From: Arthrobacter sp. PAMC25284
Lineage (GTDB): Bacteria > Actinomycetota > Actinomycetes > Actinomycetales > Micrococcaceae
Direction: 5' to 3'
DNA: 64,000 nucleotides
Assembly (NCBI RefSeq): GCF_019443425.1
Contig: NZ_CP080382.1
Coordinates: forward strand, 806,001 to 870,000
In this document: positions 46,236 to 55,930 of the stretch, piece by piece
How positions within the stretch are numbered: position 1 is the stretch's first letter
Layout: the number at the start of each line of letters is the position of its first letter
Translations under genes and position numbers: made by a program
Notes under the pieces: generated by a model
The model's input: the letters and a program-made list of their open reading frames with translations, nothing else
Told to the model about the DNA's origin: nothing
Database searches by the model: none

Positions 46236-46565
46236 CTAGGCGTGGGCGGCGGTGTAGGCCTCTTGGATGTCTTGGCGGATCCGGCCCCGGGTACTGGGGT
46301 TGTAGCCGTGGGCGTTGGCCCAGTCCCGGACCCTCCGGGTCTCTTCCCTGCCCAGCGGCGCCACCGTGCCGGCCCGGCCTGCGGAGGAACCGCGGAGCCG
46401 CCGGCCCTTGGCAGTGTATTTGGTCAATACTGCGCGAAGTTCGGCGGCGTTGGCCGTGGTGAGATCGATCTCGTAATCGGCGCCGTCGACAGAGAACCGG
46501 ACGGTTTCTTCGGCGTCCTCGCCGGTCAGGTCATCGATGAGCTGGACATAGACTTTGCGGGCCAA
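46236..46565 (-). CDS. lsr2: Lsr2 nucleoid-associated silencer
   Basis: 109 residues. N-terminal dimerisation domain MARKVYVQLIDDLTGEDAEE through VRFSVDGADYEIDL. C-terminal DNA-binding domain with REETRRVRDWANAHGYNPSTRGRI, holding the RGR AT-hook-like minor-groove motif. It is the actinobacterial analogue of H-NS, silencing AT-richer foreign DNA. Mobile copies are thought to limit the cost of the element. Full length. Confidence 0.96.
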   Translation of the reverse strand: MARKVYVQLIDDLTGEDAEETVRFSVDGADYEIDLTTANAAELRAVLTKYTAKGRRLRGSSAGRAGTVAPLGREETRRVRDWANAHGYNPSTRGRIRQDIQEAYTAAHA

Positions 46566-46716
46566 GGGGGTCCTTCGGTTTAGGGTTCATGCCGCCGTCC
46601 CCCCCAACGTCAGCCTTTACCCTCAACCCTATTTCACCCCCGGACACCCCCAGACCCGGCGTGCACCTGCAGCTCAAATCCGCTCACGGGAGCGGATCAC
46701 GGGCCGTTGTGCTTGT

Positions 46717-47470
46717 ATGAAGGGCATGGCCGTCGACGCTCCCCCGGAAGTCACGCAGGACCTGACCCGGCTGGCGGCTGCGCTGGACGGGTCCGTGCCG
46801 GCGAAAACGGCGGCGAACCTCCTGATCGCGACCTGGAACGTCAGGGCCTTCGGGGACCTGACGAACAAATGGGCCGCCGGCCCCCGCGACTCCCCCAAAC
46901 GCGACTGGCACGCCGTGGCGTGCATTGCCGAGGTGGTTTCCCGGTTTGACGTCATCGCCCTGCAGGAAGTCCGCCGCAACACCACGGCGCTGCGGTTCCT
47001 GCTCGAACTCCTCGGCCCCGTTTGGCGGGTCATCGCCTCCGACGTGACCGAGGGATCCGCCGGGAACGGCGAACGCCTCGCCTTCCTCTACAACACCGAG
47101 CGGGTTCAGCCTTCCGGCCTGGTCGGGGAAATCGTCCTCCCGCCCCTCGAAACAGACCCGCAGCGACAGTTCGCCCGCACCCCGTACGTCGCAGGGTTCA
47201 GCCGCACCGGCACCGAATTCACCCTCGCCTCCGTCCACGTCCTCTGGGGCAAAAACGCGACCGAACGCCTCCCCGAAGTCACCGCCTTCGCCCACTGGAC
47301 GCGCGCCTGGGCCGACCGGCCCCACGACACAACCTCGTGGTTCTGGACTACTTCAACCTCGACCGCATCGGCGACCCCCGGGGATCTACCAGCCCGCCGC
47401 CGGGGTCCTCCGCATCGGTCGGAAGCCTTTCGCCCCGGCGGACGGGGGCCCCGGCTGGGCTACCTCCTGG
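46717..47470 (+). pseudogene. Endonuclease/exonuclease/phosphatase-family protein, broken
   Basis: The frame from ATG 46717 encodes NLLIATWNVRAFGDLTNKW, FDVIALQEVRRNTTAL, VASVHVLWG and TPYVAGFSR, the EEP (DNase I-like) fold with its N and E metal residues. After ADRPHD (about 47323) one missing base shifts the frame. The neighbouring frame continues HNLVVLDYFNLDRIGDP, the G/D-x-N catalytic strand. A further shift follows at about 47380, and the histidine end is lost. It is decayed and runs into an ABC-protein fragment. Confidence 0.7.
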
Positions 47471-47640
47471 AGGAACGCGGCTCTACAAAAAAGAGTCCGT
47501 TCTGGACGTGATGGTCTACTTCTTCCGTCTCAAAGGCCTGGACAAGGCCAGGGCGAAGGCCAAGTCGCAGGATTATCTGGAGCGCGTGGACCTCGCCGAC
47601 AACGCGGGTGGGCGCACAGCACACCGGCGCCATCCATCAG
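47471..47640 (+). pseudogene. ABC-2-type transporter ATP-binding protein fragment
   Basis: The frame reads RLYKKESVLDVMVYFFRLKGLDKARAKAKSQDYLERVDLADNAG. This is the Q-loop to signature lead-in of DrrA-like ABC ATPases. The P-loop and the C-loop are absent. A short relic fused to the EEP pseudogene. Confidence 0.55.
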
Positions 47641-47716
47641 ACCTTTGGTTCGGCGCCGCAGTCCCTGGTGTCGGGGTGCCGGCCGGCCAGTGATGGGGAT
47701 TGTCTCGGCGCGGGAA

Positions 47717-48178
47717 CTACGTCACATCAGGGACGGATGGTTTGAGGGCCCGGGTCCCCCTAAGTATCACGGCCGCGAGCACAGTTGCGAGCATAATCAC
47801 GAGTGACCCTATCCCCAGGTAGAAGAGCAGGGACGTGTTGCCGGGAGGCCTCGCCGCCCCGTTCGCAGCCGCGTCGATCAACCACCAATACCCTGCGGTG
47901 GAGGCCGTCCACAGTGCACCGGCGGCTAGAACCAGCCACGACAGTCGGGAGAACCAGGGTGTGCCGGTCCGATACGAGAGTGCCAGTGCCAACAGGGTGA
48001 TTCCCGCCGCCGCGAGAATCAGTCCGGCGAAGTAGTAACGTCCTGCCAGAACGCCTGCGAGTGCCCCAAGGCCTCCGATGAGGACAAGACGCCGGGCGCC
48101 GAGGGGCATGCGTGGGCGGCCGACAGAAATCTCTCCCGCAGCCTGGGAACCGCCGGTTGTTGCGTCGTCGTCTGTCAT
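47717..48178 (-). CDS. Four-helix membrane protein of unknown function
   Basis: 153 residues from MTDDDATTGGSQAAGEISVG. Four hydrophobic helices (about 30-48, 50-68, 78-100 and 120-142; LVLIGGLGALAGVLAGRYYF, WLVLAAGALWTASTAGYWWL and others). No motif recognised. It faces away from csoR across a 350-base intergenic region. Confidence 0.68.
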   Translation of the reverse strand: MTDDDATTGGSQAAGEISVGRPRMPLGARRLVLIGGLGALAGVLAGRYYFAGLILAAAGITLLALALSYRTGTPWFSRLSWLVLAAGALWTASTAGYWWLIDAAANGAARPPGNTSLLFYLGIGSLVIMLATVLAAVILRGTRALKPSVPDVT

Positions 48179-48470
48179 CGTGTTCTGAGATCCTCTGTAC
48201 TGACAATTGCTGGCCCCGGGCAGCGACTTGAGGTCTGGACTTGCGACCGGCAGGTCGGGGTGCTCCGACATTCAAACTCTACAGACACGGCGGCGCCCCG
48301 CTGGCATCGAGAGCTACGACAATGAGTGCGTTCTCCGGTCCGGAGCAGATTGTGCCGGGTCAAGAGCAAAACTCTCCCGGCAGGCCGTGGCCGGCGGTGA
48401 GTCATCATTCTGATCGAAGCACCCCGCCGCCGCGGGCGTGAACGAGTACAGCACAGTTCCACCTGAACTC

Positions 48471-48498
48471 TTGAAGTTATACCCCCTAGGGGTATACA
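48471..48498 (+). promoter_or_regulatory. csoR promoter with copper operator
   Basis: TTGAAG (-35-like, 48471-48476), 16 bases, TATACA (48493-48498). Overlapping it is the palindrome TATACCCCCTAGGGGTATA (48478-48496), a classic CsoR GC-tract operator. Copper binding to CsoR should release it and induce the operon. Confidence 0.88.
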
Positions 48499-48528
48499 TT
48501 GGTCCTGTAACCGCTTGAAGGAGCCGTC

Positions 48529-48849
48529 ATGAACCTCTCTGTCGATGAGGCCGGGGGCGCCCCTGTTGCCCCTCGCGGATACACCGCGGACAAGGACGCG
48601 TACCGTCGGCGGCTCAAGCGCATTGAGGGTCAGGTGCGCGGGATAGCCCGCATGGTCGATGAAGACTCGTACTGCATCGACATCCTGACCCAGGTCGCGG
48701 CCGTCACCAAGGCCCTGCACGCGGTCAGTATCGGGCTGCTCGAGGAACACATCGGCCACTGCGTCGTCAGCGCGGCGGCCGAATCGGAAGAAGCCGGGGA
48801 CGCGAAAGTCAAAGAAGCATTGGACGCGATCGCGCGTCTGCTGCGCTAG
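48529..48849 (+). CDS. csoR: CsoR copper-sensing repressor
   Basis: 106 residues of the all-helical DUF156/CsoR family: [40 protein letters not shown] and [10 protein letters not shown]. The Cu(I) ligands are C49, H74 and C78 in the C-H-C arrangement of true copper sensors. GAAGGAGCC is the ribosome-binding site. The gene is autoregulated through the upstream palindrome and is co-oriented with copZ and copA. Confidence 0.95.
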   Translation: MNLSVDEAGGAPVAPRGYTADKDAYRRRLKRIEGQVRGIARMVDEDSYCIDILTQVAAVTKALHAVSIGLLEEHIGHCVVSAAAESEEAGDAKVKEALDAIARLLR

Positions 48850-48869
48850 GAATGAAGGGGAAAATCATT

Positions 48870-49098
48870 ATGAGCGTCAATACCACCGTCAATATTTCGG
48901 GTATGGACTGCAGTCATTGCGTCGCCTCCGTGACCGAGGAACTCCAGAACCTTGACGGCGTCGAGGAGGTCGCTGTGGAGCTGAACAAGGACGGTGTCTC
49001 TGTCGCCACCCTCATCTCGGCAAACGAGCTCGACCTGGAGCAAATCGGCGAAGCGGTCGCAGGGGGCCGGCTACCTCGTCGTGGCCGCCGGGGCCTGA
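48870..49098 (+). CDS. copZ: CopZ copper chaperone (carries one extra base; apparent fusion to CopA)
   Basis: [20 protein letters not shown] starts a single heavy-metal-associated domain with the MDCSHC Cu(I) motif. The usual 68-75 residues should end [12 protein letters not shown] and stop at TGA 49096-49098, but a five-G run (49062-49066) is one base too long. In the given sequence the frame therefore reads through [14 protein letters not shown] into copA as one 848-residue protein. AAGGGG precedes ATG 48870. I annotate the corrected gene. Confidence 0.8.
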
Positions 49099-49100
49099 GG

Positions 49101-51413
49101 ATGGACTCCGGAACCCTGACGAATACGCGCATTATAGATCTCGATATTCAGGGAATGACCTGCGCTTCGTGCGTTGGGCGGGTGGAACGGAAACTCGGAA
49201 AACTCGACGGCGTCCACGCCAGCGTCAACCTGCCCCTGGAATCCGCCCAGGTCACGGCGCCGGACGCCATCACGGACCAGCAGATCCTCGAGACCATCGC
49301 GGCGACCGGGTATACGGCCCGGCTCAAGGCCGCACCCGTCGCAGACGGGCCGGAGGAGGGCCCGGATAAGACGGTGCCGGAGCCGTCCCGTGACGGGCCC
49401 GCCGCGTCGGCGATCCTGCGTCCCCGGCTGCTGCTTGCCGCCGTTCTCACTCTGCCGGTGGTCATCATTTCCATGATCCCGGCCGCCCAGTTCCCGCACT
49501 GGGGCTGGTGGGCCTTCGCGCTCAGCCTGCCCGTGGTCACCTGGGCGGCCTGGCCCTTCCACCGCGCCGCGGCCGTCAACGCCCGGCACCTGGCCTCCAC
49601 GATGGACACGCTGGTATCCATCGGGGTGGGGGCAGCGTTCCTGTTCTCCAGCTGGCAGCTGTTTGCCGATCCGTCGCTGACCGGGCACACCGGCATGGAG
49701 ATGAGCGCCCACACCCTGTACTTCGAAGTCGCCGCCGTCGTCACGACGTTCCTGCTGCTGGGCAGGTACCTTGAAGCCAACGCCAAACAACGCGCAGGCA
49801 ACGCGCTGAAAGCGCTCTTAAACCTCGGGGCCAAGGAAGCCACCGTGCTCCGCGACGGCGTCGAGTCCCTGATACCGGCCGACCGGCTGCAGCCCGGCGA
49901 CGTCTTCCTCGTCCGCCCGGGTGAAAAAATTCCCGCCGACGGATTCGTCATCGACGGGAACAGCGCGGTCGATACCTCGCTCATCACCGGGGAGTCGCTG
50001 CCGGTCGAGGTTGGCGTTGACGACACGGTGACCGGGGCTACGATCAACACCAACGGCCGGCTGCTGGTGAAGGCCACCCGTGTCGGCAGCGAAACAACAC
50101 TGGCCCAGATGGGGAGACTTGTCAGCCAGGCACAAAGCGGCAAGGCGCCGATTGCCCGGCTTGCAGACCGGATCAGTGCTGTCTTCGTCCCGATCGTCCT
50201 GGCCATCGCTGCGGCCACCTTCACCGTGTGGATGCTTTCAACCACTGACCCGCAGGCCTCCTTTACCGCCGCCGTCGCGGTCCTGGTCATCGCCTGCCCC
50301 TGCGCGCTCGGTCTGGCCACCCCGACGGCCCTGCTCACCGGAACCGGCCGGGGCGCGCAGCTGGGCATCCTGATCAAGGGACCGCAGGTCCTGGAAGGCA
50401 CCCGGACCGTGGACACCATCGTGCTGGACAAAACCGGCACCGTGACCACCGGACGGCTCTCCGTCGCAGGTATCCACAGCTTCTCCGGGGCCGCAAAGGA
50501 GGAGCTTTTGGCCCTGGCCGGCGCCGTTGAAGCCGCGAGTGAGCATCCCATTGCCCGCGCCATCGCCCGCGCGGCCAAGGGCGAAGGACCGCTGAGGGCC
50601 GTCACCGGCTTTGAGAGCGCACCCGGTGGAGGCGTCCGGGGAATCGTCGATGGCCGCCGCGTGGTCGCCGGGCGCGCCGGGTGGCTCCAGGACAACGCCA
50701 TCATCCTGACCGACCGCCATCAAACGGCCTTGAAAACGCAGGAAGAAACGGGCGCCACCGTGATCTGGGTCGGCGTCGATGGCCAGACTGCCGGAATGAT
50801 CAGCCTCACTGATACGGTCAAGGATGGCTCCGCGGCCGCGATTGCCCGGCTCAAAGACCTGGGGCTCAGGCCCATCCTGCTGACCGGCGATAACGCAGCC
50901 GTCGCGGCGATCGTTGCCGCCGCCGTGGGCATTCCGGCCCACGATGTCCTGGCGGGGGTCCTCCCGGAAGGGAAAGTGCAGGCGGTCCGGAAGCTTCAGG
51001 CATCCGGGGCTACCGTGGCGATGGCCGGCGACGGCGTCAACGACGCCGCGGCCCTGGCCCAGGCCGACCTGGGCATTGCCATGGGCAGCGGGGCGGACGT
51101 CGCGATCGCCGCAGCCGACCTCACGGTCATGGGAAACGACCTCGGCCAGGTGGCCCAGGCCATCGAGCTATCCCGCAGGACACTGGCCACCATCAAGACG
51201 AACCTGTTCTGGGCTTTCTTCTACAACGCCCTCGGGATCCCGGTCGCCGCGCTGGGCCTGCTGAACCCGATGATCGCCGGCGCCGCGATGGCCGCCAGCT
51301 CGGTCCTGGTCGTCAGCAACTCCCTGCGTCTGCGCCGCTTCGCCGCGACAACCCTTCAGGATTCCCCCGCGGAATCGAAGGCCACGCTGCCGGTTCCGGC
51401 CAGGCAGGCCTGA
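49101..51413 (+). CDS. copA: CopA copper-exporting P1B-type ATPase
   Basis: 770 residues from ATG 49101, which follows the corrected copZ stop by two bases. N-terminal HMA domain with GMTCASC (C21, C24), eight membrane helices, TGES actuator motif (about 297), CPC ion-binding motif (ACPCALG, about 398), phosphorylation motif DKTGT (D443), SEHP nucleotide motif (about 480) and GDGVND (about 643). These are diagnostic for Cu(I) export. Same operon as csoR-copZ. The length is normal. Confidence 0.95.
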   Translation: MDSGTLTNTRIIDLDIQGMTCASCVGRVERKLGKLDGVHASVNLPLESAQVTAPDAITDQQILETIAATGYTARLKAAPVADGPEEGPDKTVPEPSRDGPAASAILRPRLLLAAVLTLPVVIISMIPAAQFPHWGWWAFALSLPVVTWAAWPFHRAAAVNARHLASTMDTLVSIGVGAAFLFSSWQLFADPSLTGHTGMEMSAHTLYFEVAAVVTTFLLLGRYLEANAKQRAGNALKALLNLGAKEATVLRDGVESLIPADRLQPGDVFLVRPGEKIPADGFVIDGNSAVDTSLITGESLPVEVGVDDTVTGATINTNGRLLVKATRVGSETTLAQMGRLVSQAQSGKAPIARLADRISAVFVPIVLAIAAATFTVWMLSTTDPQASFTAAVAVLVIACPCALGLATPTALLTGTGRGAQLGILIKGPQVLEGTRTVDTIVLDKTGTVTTGRLSVAGIHSFSGAAKEELLALAGAVEAASEHPIARAIARAAKGEGPLRAVTGFESAPGGGVRGIVDGRRVVAGRAGWLQDNAIILTDRHQTALKTQEETGATVIWVGVDGQTAGMISLTDTVKDGSAAAIARLKDLGLRPILLTGDNAAVAAIVAAAVGIPAHDVLAGVLPEGKVQAVRKLQASGATVAMAGDGVNDAAALAQADLGIAMGSGADVAIAAADLTVMGNDLGQVAQAIELSRRTLATIKTNLFWAFFYNALGIPVAALGLLNPMIAGAAMAASSVLVVSNSLRLRRFAATTLQDSPAESKATLPVPARQA

Positions 51414-51460
51414 AGCACCAAGGCCGGCGACCCGACGGGGAAGCGCCGTTGAACGCGCCA

Positions 51461-51508
51461 AGGGCCGGTGGGTTACTGCCCCCAAGGCAGCAACCCCACC
51501 GGCCCTTC
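51461..51508. terminator. Bidirectional terminator between copA and the NlpC/P60 gene
   Basis: AAGGGCCGGTGGG (51461-51473) and CCCACCGGCCCTT (51496-51508) form a 13-base perfect stem between two convergent genes, with A/T ends on both sides. Confidence 0.8.
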
Positions 51509-51520
51509 AGCGGATACTTC

Positions 51521-52282
51521 TCAGGCGCCCGCGCGGACGAACGTGACGGGGCCGGTAGCGGTCAGCCACGACAGGGGATGCACAACGGTCTGGTTCTTGC
51601 CGTTCATGCCGGAGCTGAGCACCTGGCCGTCGCCGACATAGATTCCGATGTGGCCGGGCTGGATGACCATGTCCCCGGGCGTCGGGGTACCGACGACTTT
51701 CCCGTAGTTCTTGAACTGCATCGGGCCCAGGTCGCCAACCGGAATGCCGGCTGTTCCCAGGGCCTTTTCCACCAGACGGGTACAGTCCTGAATGAGACCA
51801 AGCTGCGCGTAGGCGGCGGATACCATGGCGGCATTGACCCCGCCTGCCGCCGGAGCAGCAGCAGGCGCCGCCGCGGCCTGCGGGCTGACGGTGATCTGGG
51901 CTTTTGCCGCCGGCGCCTGGACGGCCGCCGCCGGCACGGGTGCTGCAACAACTGCCGCAGGCTTTTCGATGACCGGCGCCGCGGTGGTGGCGACGGCGGG
52001 GCGTTCAAAGGAAATCCGGACGCTGGAGTCAGCGCTCAGCGGCGCCGCCGCCTGGCTGGACACCTCAAGGTTTGAGACGGGGGCAGAATCCCGCTGTGCC
52101 GGGGCCTCGGCGGCCTGGGCGGCGATTCCGCTGGTCAGAACCAGTCCCGACGCGGCGGCGATCACGGCGGCCTGGCGGCCCAGCCCGCCGGCGTTGTCGG
52201 CAACGGTCCTGGAGATTGTCGCGAGCGGGCTGGTGTGTACGGTGACCGCGCGGCGGCGGCCGTGAGCTTTGCGTGTGGACAT
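51521..52282 (-). CDS. Secreted NlpC/P60 peptidoglycan endopeptidase
   Basis: 253 residues. Basic N-terminus and signal peptide (about 34-58), then an Ala/Pro/Val-rich linker to about residue 145. The C40 papain-like domain follows, with catalytic Cys in LIQDCTRLVEKAL (usual D-C-S-G replaced by D-C-T-R), MQFKNYG, PGDMVIQPGHIGIYVGDG with the catalytic His, and a short C-terminus. It should cleave the D-Glu/mDAP stem peptide. The gene sits behind a c-di-AMP riboswitch, as many actinobacterial cell-wall hydrolases do. Confidence 0.9.
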   Translation of the reverse strand: MSTRKAHGRRRAVTVHTSPLATISRTVADNAGGLGRQAAVIAAASGLVLTSGIAAQAAEAPAQRDSAPVSNLEVSSQAAAPLSADSSVRISFERPAVATTAAPVIEKPAAVVAAPVPAAAVQAPAAKAQITVSPQAAAAPAAAPAAGGVNAAMVSAAYAQLGLIQDCTRLVEKALGTAGIPVGDLGPMQFKNYGKVVGTPTPGDMVIQPGHIGIYVGDGQVLSSGMNGKNQTVVHPLSWLTATGPVTFVRAGA

Positions 52283-52291
52283 GAAAAAGTA

Positions 52292-52435
52292 GCCTCTCCC
52301 AATGCCTGCGGGGTTAGCTGTCGGATTCGGATGGGAGACACCCGGCCGCAGTCCCTGCAAAAGATGCAGTGGTGCGGCTTCACCCCAAGGCCTGAGAACA
52401 GGCCAACATGTGGTTTCCCCGTCTCTGCCGGACGA
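52292..52435 (-). ncRNA. ydaO/yuaA c-di-AMP riboswitch
   Basis: Read on the minus strand: GACGGGGAAACCA, then CTTGGGGTGAAGCCGC, then GCAGGGACTGC, then CCGACAGCTAACCCCGCAGGC and a GAGAGG end. These are the conserved elements of the ydaO aptamer in the right order. It ends about ten bases before the NlpC/P60 start. c-di-AMP binding normally turns such genes off. Confidence 0.88.
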
Positions 52436-52950
52436 TTTTGCGAACGGATCCCGGGCAGCGGCAGAGTTAGGCAATCGGCTCGGGAGTGCCGTTCCCGGAG
52501 AAAATCGGCACGGATTCGACCGTACGGTAAAACCGCGGGGATGTCACATTCAGGTAACGACAGCGGCCGAGCGGGGCGCCCCGGGGCAGCAGCCCCCGGC
52601 CGGCGGGCCCCGGCAGGTCCCACGTGCGGGGGTTTCCCTGGTGGCGAAGCGCGGCATCGCCATGACCCCTCGCGAGGCCCGGCAGGTCGTCCGCGCCGCG
52701 GCCGAGGAACTCCCTCCGTCGGACAAGGACATGCAGGTCGCCGCGTGCTGGTGGTCGCCGGACGGTCCTCTCCCCCGGCGCCGGTGCCGTCCTGATGTCC
52801 CTCTCCACGGTCGCCGCTGGTCTGAACGGGCAGCTGATGAGCCGGATGAAACTGAACTGCGCCCGGGATCGTTGACCCCGGCAGGCGCCGGAAACTTTCC
52901 AGGCCGGTATTCTTAGAACGAATCATGCTCTGCCGGAAAGGAGGAACACC
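52436..52950. other. Gene-free stretch between riboswitch and copper envelope operon
   Basis: Contains the riboswitch promoter (minus) and the operon promoter (plus). A plus-strand frame at 52665-52916 is not convincing. No second CsoR-type palindrome is visible. Confidence 0.35.
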
Positions 52951-53418
52951 ATGACCGCAGCCCTGCCCGGGCGAGCCATGGCGCTCTTCCGCCGTGCATC
53001 CCTGCTGTCCGGAATGCTGGCGATCATTGCCGGGATTATTGGGATGCACCTCATGAGCGGCTCCCACGTATTGCCGGCGACCGCCGCAGGCCTTGGCGTG
53101 GACACATCCCTGGACGCGCAGGTTTCCGCGGTGATCATGCCCGCCCCGGGCGGCGGTGCACGCCAGGGCGCCCCGGCTGAACAGCGCCCGGAGTCCCTAT
53201 CAGGGCTTTCGTGCGCGGACGCGGGCCTCTGCCCGGCGATGACGGGCATGGCCGCCGCCTGCATTCCTTCCCCGGGCCATCCGCCGTTGGAGGCCCCGTT
53301 GCCGGGGACCACGCCCTTTGCCGATACCGTCCCGGCCGCGTTGCCGGCCGGCTTCCGTCCTTACCCGTATCTGCCCGGGGCTCCTTCTCCGGGTGACCTC
53401 TGCATCAGCCGGACGTAA
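52951..53418 (+). CDS. DUF6153-like secreted/membrane protein
   Basis: 155 residues. A hydrophobic helix near 17-36 (LLSGMLAIIAGIIGMHLMSG) is followed by an extracytoplasmic low-complexity region with four cysteines (SCADAGLCPAM, AACIPS and LCIS). The GMHLM...SH element and position before DUF305 match what I know as DUF6153, found in actinobacterial copper loci. AAAGGAGG is the ribosome-binding site. First gene of the envelope copper operon. Confidence 0.75.
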   Translation: MTAALPGRAMALFRRASLLSGMLAIIAGIIGMHLMSGSHVLPATAAGLGVDTSLDAQVSAVIMPAPGGGARQGAPAEQRPESLSGLSCADAGLCPAMTGMAAACIPSPGHPPLEAPLPGTTPFADTVPAALPAGFRPYPYLPGAPSPGDLCISRT

Positions 53419-53559
53419 AGGCTGAGCTGCGCCGTGTTCTGCCCGGCGCATAAGCCCTGATCCTGACGTGCCCTGCCGGAACTCCGGCTTCTTTGTCGTG
53501 CGCGTCACCAGCCAACGGCTCCATGTGCCGGTTGATGTCTAGAAGGACCCCCGATTTTC

Positions 53560-54156
53560 ATGAAAAAATTTTTGACCCTCTCCGCCGCGGCCGTCGCCGC
53601 CGCGATTGCCCTGGCCGGATGCTCCGCCGGCTCCGGCGGCAGCATGCCCGGTATGGACACGGGCGGCTCCGGCGCGTCCACCGGTTCCGCCCCGATAGCT
53701 GCCGGGGACCACAACGGCGCCGACACCATGTTTGTCCAGGGCATGATTCCGCACCACAGCCAGGCGGTGGAGATGAGCGACATCATCCTCCAGAAGCAGG
53801 ACATCGACCCCCGGGTCACTGCCCTTGCCACCAAAATCAAGGCCGCCCAGGCCCCGGAGATCAGCACCATGACCGAGTGGCTGAAGACGTGGAATGAGCC
53901 CGAACCGATGGCCAGCGGCGGCATGTCCGGGACGATGAGCAGTGACGACATGTCCAAGCTCCAGGCGGCACAGGGCGCCGACGCAGCCAAGTTGTTCCTG
54001 ACCCAGATGATCGCGCACCACCAGGGCGCCGTGATGATGGCCAGGACCGAGGAGGCCGATGGCCAGAACGCCGACGCGGTGACCCTTAGCAAGGAGATCA
54101 TCACGTCCCAGCAGGCAGAAATCCAGGAAATGCAGACGTTGCTCGGCTCCCTCTAG
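53560..54156 (+). CDS. DUF305 lipoprotein (metal-binding, copper locus)
   Basis: 198 residues. Lipobox ALAGC with Cys21. A Gly/Ser/Met-rich linker (GSMPGMDTGG) precedes a ferritin-like four-helix DUF305 domain. The paired motifs FVQGMIPHHSQAVEMSD and FLTQMIAHHQGAVMMAR supply HH and Met ligands. DUF305 proteins are recurrent in copper and silver resistance loci as periplasmic or surface metal binders. The domain is complete, and it is followed 80 bases later by the F510_1955 gene. Confidence 0.92.
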   Translation: MKKFLTLSAAAVAAAIALAGCSAGSGGSMPGMDTGGSGASTGSAPIAAGDHNGADTMFVQGMIPHHSQAVEMSDIILQKQDIDPRVTALATKIKAAQAPEISTMTEWLKTWNEPEPMASGGMSGTMSSDDMSKLQAAQGADAAKLFLTQMIAHHQGAVMMARTEEADGQNADAVTLSKEIITSQQAEIQEMQTLLGSL

Positions 54157-54236
54157 CCAACTGCATCACGGCGCCGGTCCCGTTGCGTGGCCGGCACCGC
54201 GTCACCGATCTTCCTATCCCCTGTTTGGAGCCTTCC

Positions 54237-55136
54237 ATGCCTCTTTTCCACCGCCACCGGCCCCCCGCCGCGATTGGCACCGCCGCGGCTGCCGCCGTGA
54301 TCTTTGCCCTGTCCGCCTGCTCTCCGGCGACCACCGATCCGTCCGCCGCAAACGGCTCGAAATCGTCCGCAGCAGCAGGCGCCGCGTCCGGGCTGCCGAG
54401 CGCCCACGTCCATGGCCTGAGCGTTAACGGCGAAACGAGCCAGGTGCTCCTGGCCACGCACGAGGGACTGTTCGACGTCTCCGGTACCCCTGCCGTGACA
54501 ATCGGACCGACCAACGACTACATGGGTTTCACCGCAGCGATGGAACCGGACGTCTTCTACGCCTCGGGGCATCCGGGCCCGGGCTCGGACCTGCCCAACC
54601 CGGCCGGGCTGCTCAAGACCACCGACGGCGGCAGGACGTGGCAGCAGCTCTCGAGGCAGAAGGAATCGGACTTCCACGCCCTCGCCGCCACGAAGTCCGG
54701 CATCGTTGCGTTCGACGGGACCCTCCGGACCAGCACTGATGGCATTACATGGCAGAGTGTCGCCGCAGACTTCATGCCGGCTGTCCTGGCCGGGAACCCC
54801 TACAGTGATACCGTTCTGGCCACCACCACGGACGGGGTGCAGCGCTCCACCGACGGCGGGACCACCTGGACGCTGAATGCGGCGGCCCCTCTGATCCAGT
54901 TCGCCGCGTTCGCCAGCTCCAGGGAAGCCATCGGCGTCGCACCGGACGGGGCCGTGTACTACTCCCCCGACGCAGGCACGTCCTGGCAACAGACGGGGAC
55001 GATCAGCGGCGGCGTTCAGGCCATCGCCGCAATGGAAGGCGCGGACGGCAGCCCATGGATCTGGGCCGCCACCGCAACCGGTGTGATCGTGTCCACCGAC
55101 GGCGGGGCGACGTTCCGGCCCTCCGACGCGGACTGA
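54237..55136 (+). CDS. F510_1955-type beta-propeller lipoprotein (sialidase-like/BNR repeats)
   Basis: 299 residues. Lipobox LSAC with Cys28. The rest is a propeller with recurrent BNR Asp boxes: [36 protein letters not shown] and STDGGATF, after the family start [11 protein letters not shown]. Despite the glycosylhydrolase name, members in this context accompany DUF305 and copper genes and probably bind ligands or proteins outside the membrane. The stop is four bases before the next gene. Confidence 0.85.
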   Translation: MPLFHRHRPPAAIGTAAAAAVIFALSACSPATTDPSAANGSKSSAAAGAASGLPSAHVHGLSVNGETSQVLLATHEGLFDVSGTPAVTIGPTNDYMGFTAAMEPDVFYASGHPGPGSDLPNPAGLLKTTDGGRTWQQLSRQKESDFHALAATKSGIVAFDGTLRTSTDGITWQSVAADFMPAVLAGNPYSDTVLATTTDGVQRSTDGGTTWTLNAAAPLIQFAAFASSREAIGVAPDGAVYYSPDAGTSWQQTGTISGGVQAIAAMEGADGSPWIWAATATGVIVSTDGGATFRPSDAD

Positions 55137-55140
55137 TCCG

Positions 55141-55890
55141 GTGGACATCGGCGACTATTTCGCTTCCACCGTACTTTCAGGTGCCTTGCTGATCGCCATT
55201 CCCTTGGCGATGACGGCGGGCCTGGTGTCCTTCCTCTCACCATGCATCCTGCCGCTCGTTCCCGGGTATTTGGGGTTTGTCTCCGGGCTGACGGACCCGA
55301 CGCAGCCACAGAACCGCCGCCGGGTCCTGGCCGGGGTCGGACTCTTCATCCTGGGCTTCGCGGCGGTCTTCACCCTCTACGGGGCCGCGTTCGGCGCGAT
55401 CGGCTCCTGGCTGCTGCGCTGGCAGGATGCCCTGATGCGCGGCCTCGGCGTGGTGGTGATCCTGATGGGCGCTGCCCTGCTCGGCGCCGTCCCATGGCTC
55501 CAGCAGACCCGCAAGCTCAGCCTCGGCCGCCGGACCGGGCTCGCCGGCGCACCGCTGCTGGGGATTGTTTTCGGTCTCGGCTGGACTCCGTGCATGGGTC
55601 CGACCCTCAGCGCCGTGCTGTCCCTAAGCGTGACGACCGGCAGCGCCGGACGCGGGGCGCTCCTGGCCTTTGCCTACTGCCTGGGCCTGGGGATCCCCTT
55701 CGTTCTGACCGCCCTCGGCCTGAACTGGGTCAGCACCGCCCTGGCGTTCGTCCGCCGGCACATTCGCATCGTTAATATCGCCGGGGCGTCCCTGCTGATC
55801 GTTCTGGGCATCCTGATGGTCTCCGGGGTCTGGGTGAGCTGGATCTATCAGCTCCAGAACCTCTCCGGGACCTTCCTCACCCCCATCTGA
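55141..55890 (+). CDS. CcdA/DsbD-like thiol-disulfide transporter
   Basis: 249 residues, six helices. [14 protein letters not shown] (first redox Cys with the Pro-Cys-x-x-Pro signature) and [14 protein letters not shown] (second) are the paired cysteines of CcdA. These proteins pass electrons across the membrane to keep extracytoplasmic thiols reduced, for example during apo-cytochrome or copper-site assembly. GTG start at 55141, tightly coupled to the preceding gene. No thioredoxin-like partner is seen in the cluster. Confidence 0.92.
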   Translation: MDIGDYFASTVLSGALLIAIPLAMTAGLVSFLSPCILPLVPGYLGFVSGLTDPTQPQNRRRVLAGVGLFILGFAAVFTLYGAAFGAIGSWLLRWQDALMRGLGVVVILMGAALLGAVPWLQQTRKLSLGRRTGLAGAPLLGIVFGLGWTPCMGPTLSAVLSLSVTTGSAGRGALLAFAYCLGLGIPFVLTALGLNWVSTALAFVRRHIRIVNIAGASLLIVLGILMVSGVWVSWIYQLQNLSGTFLTPI

Positions 55891-55930
55891 TACCGGCGGC
55901 CCGCATGCGGCCGCCCCCGAAGGACTCCAC

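Noticed and set aside
52665..52916. Frame starting MTPREARQVVRAAAEELPPS
   Set aside because: The first 30 codons look protein-like, but the rest is arginine/proline noise and no start signal is present.
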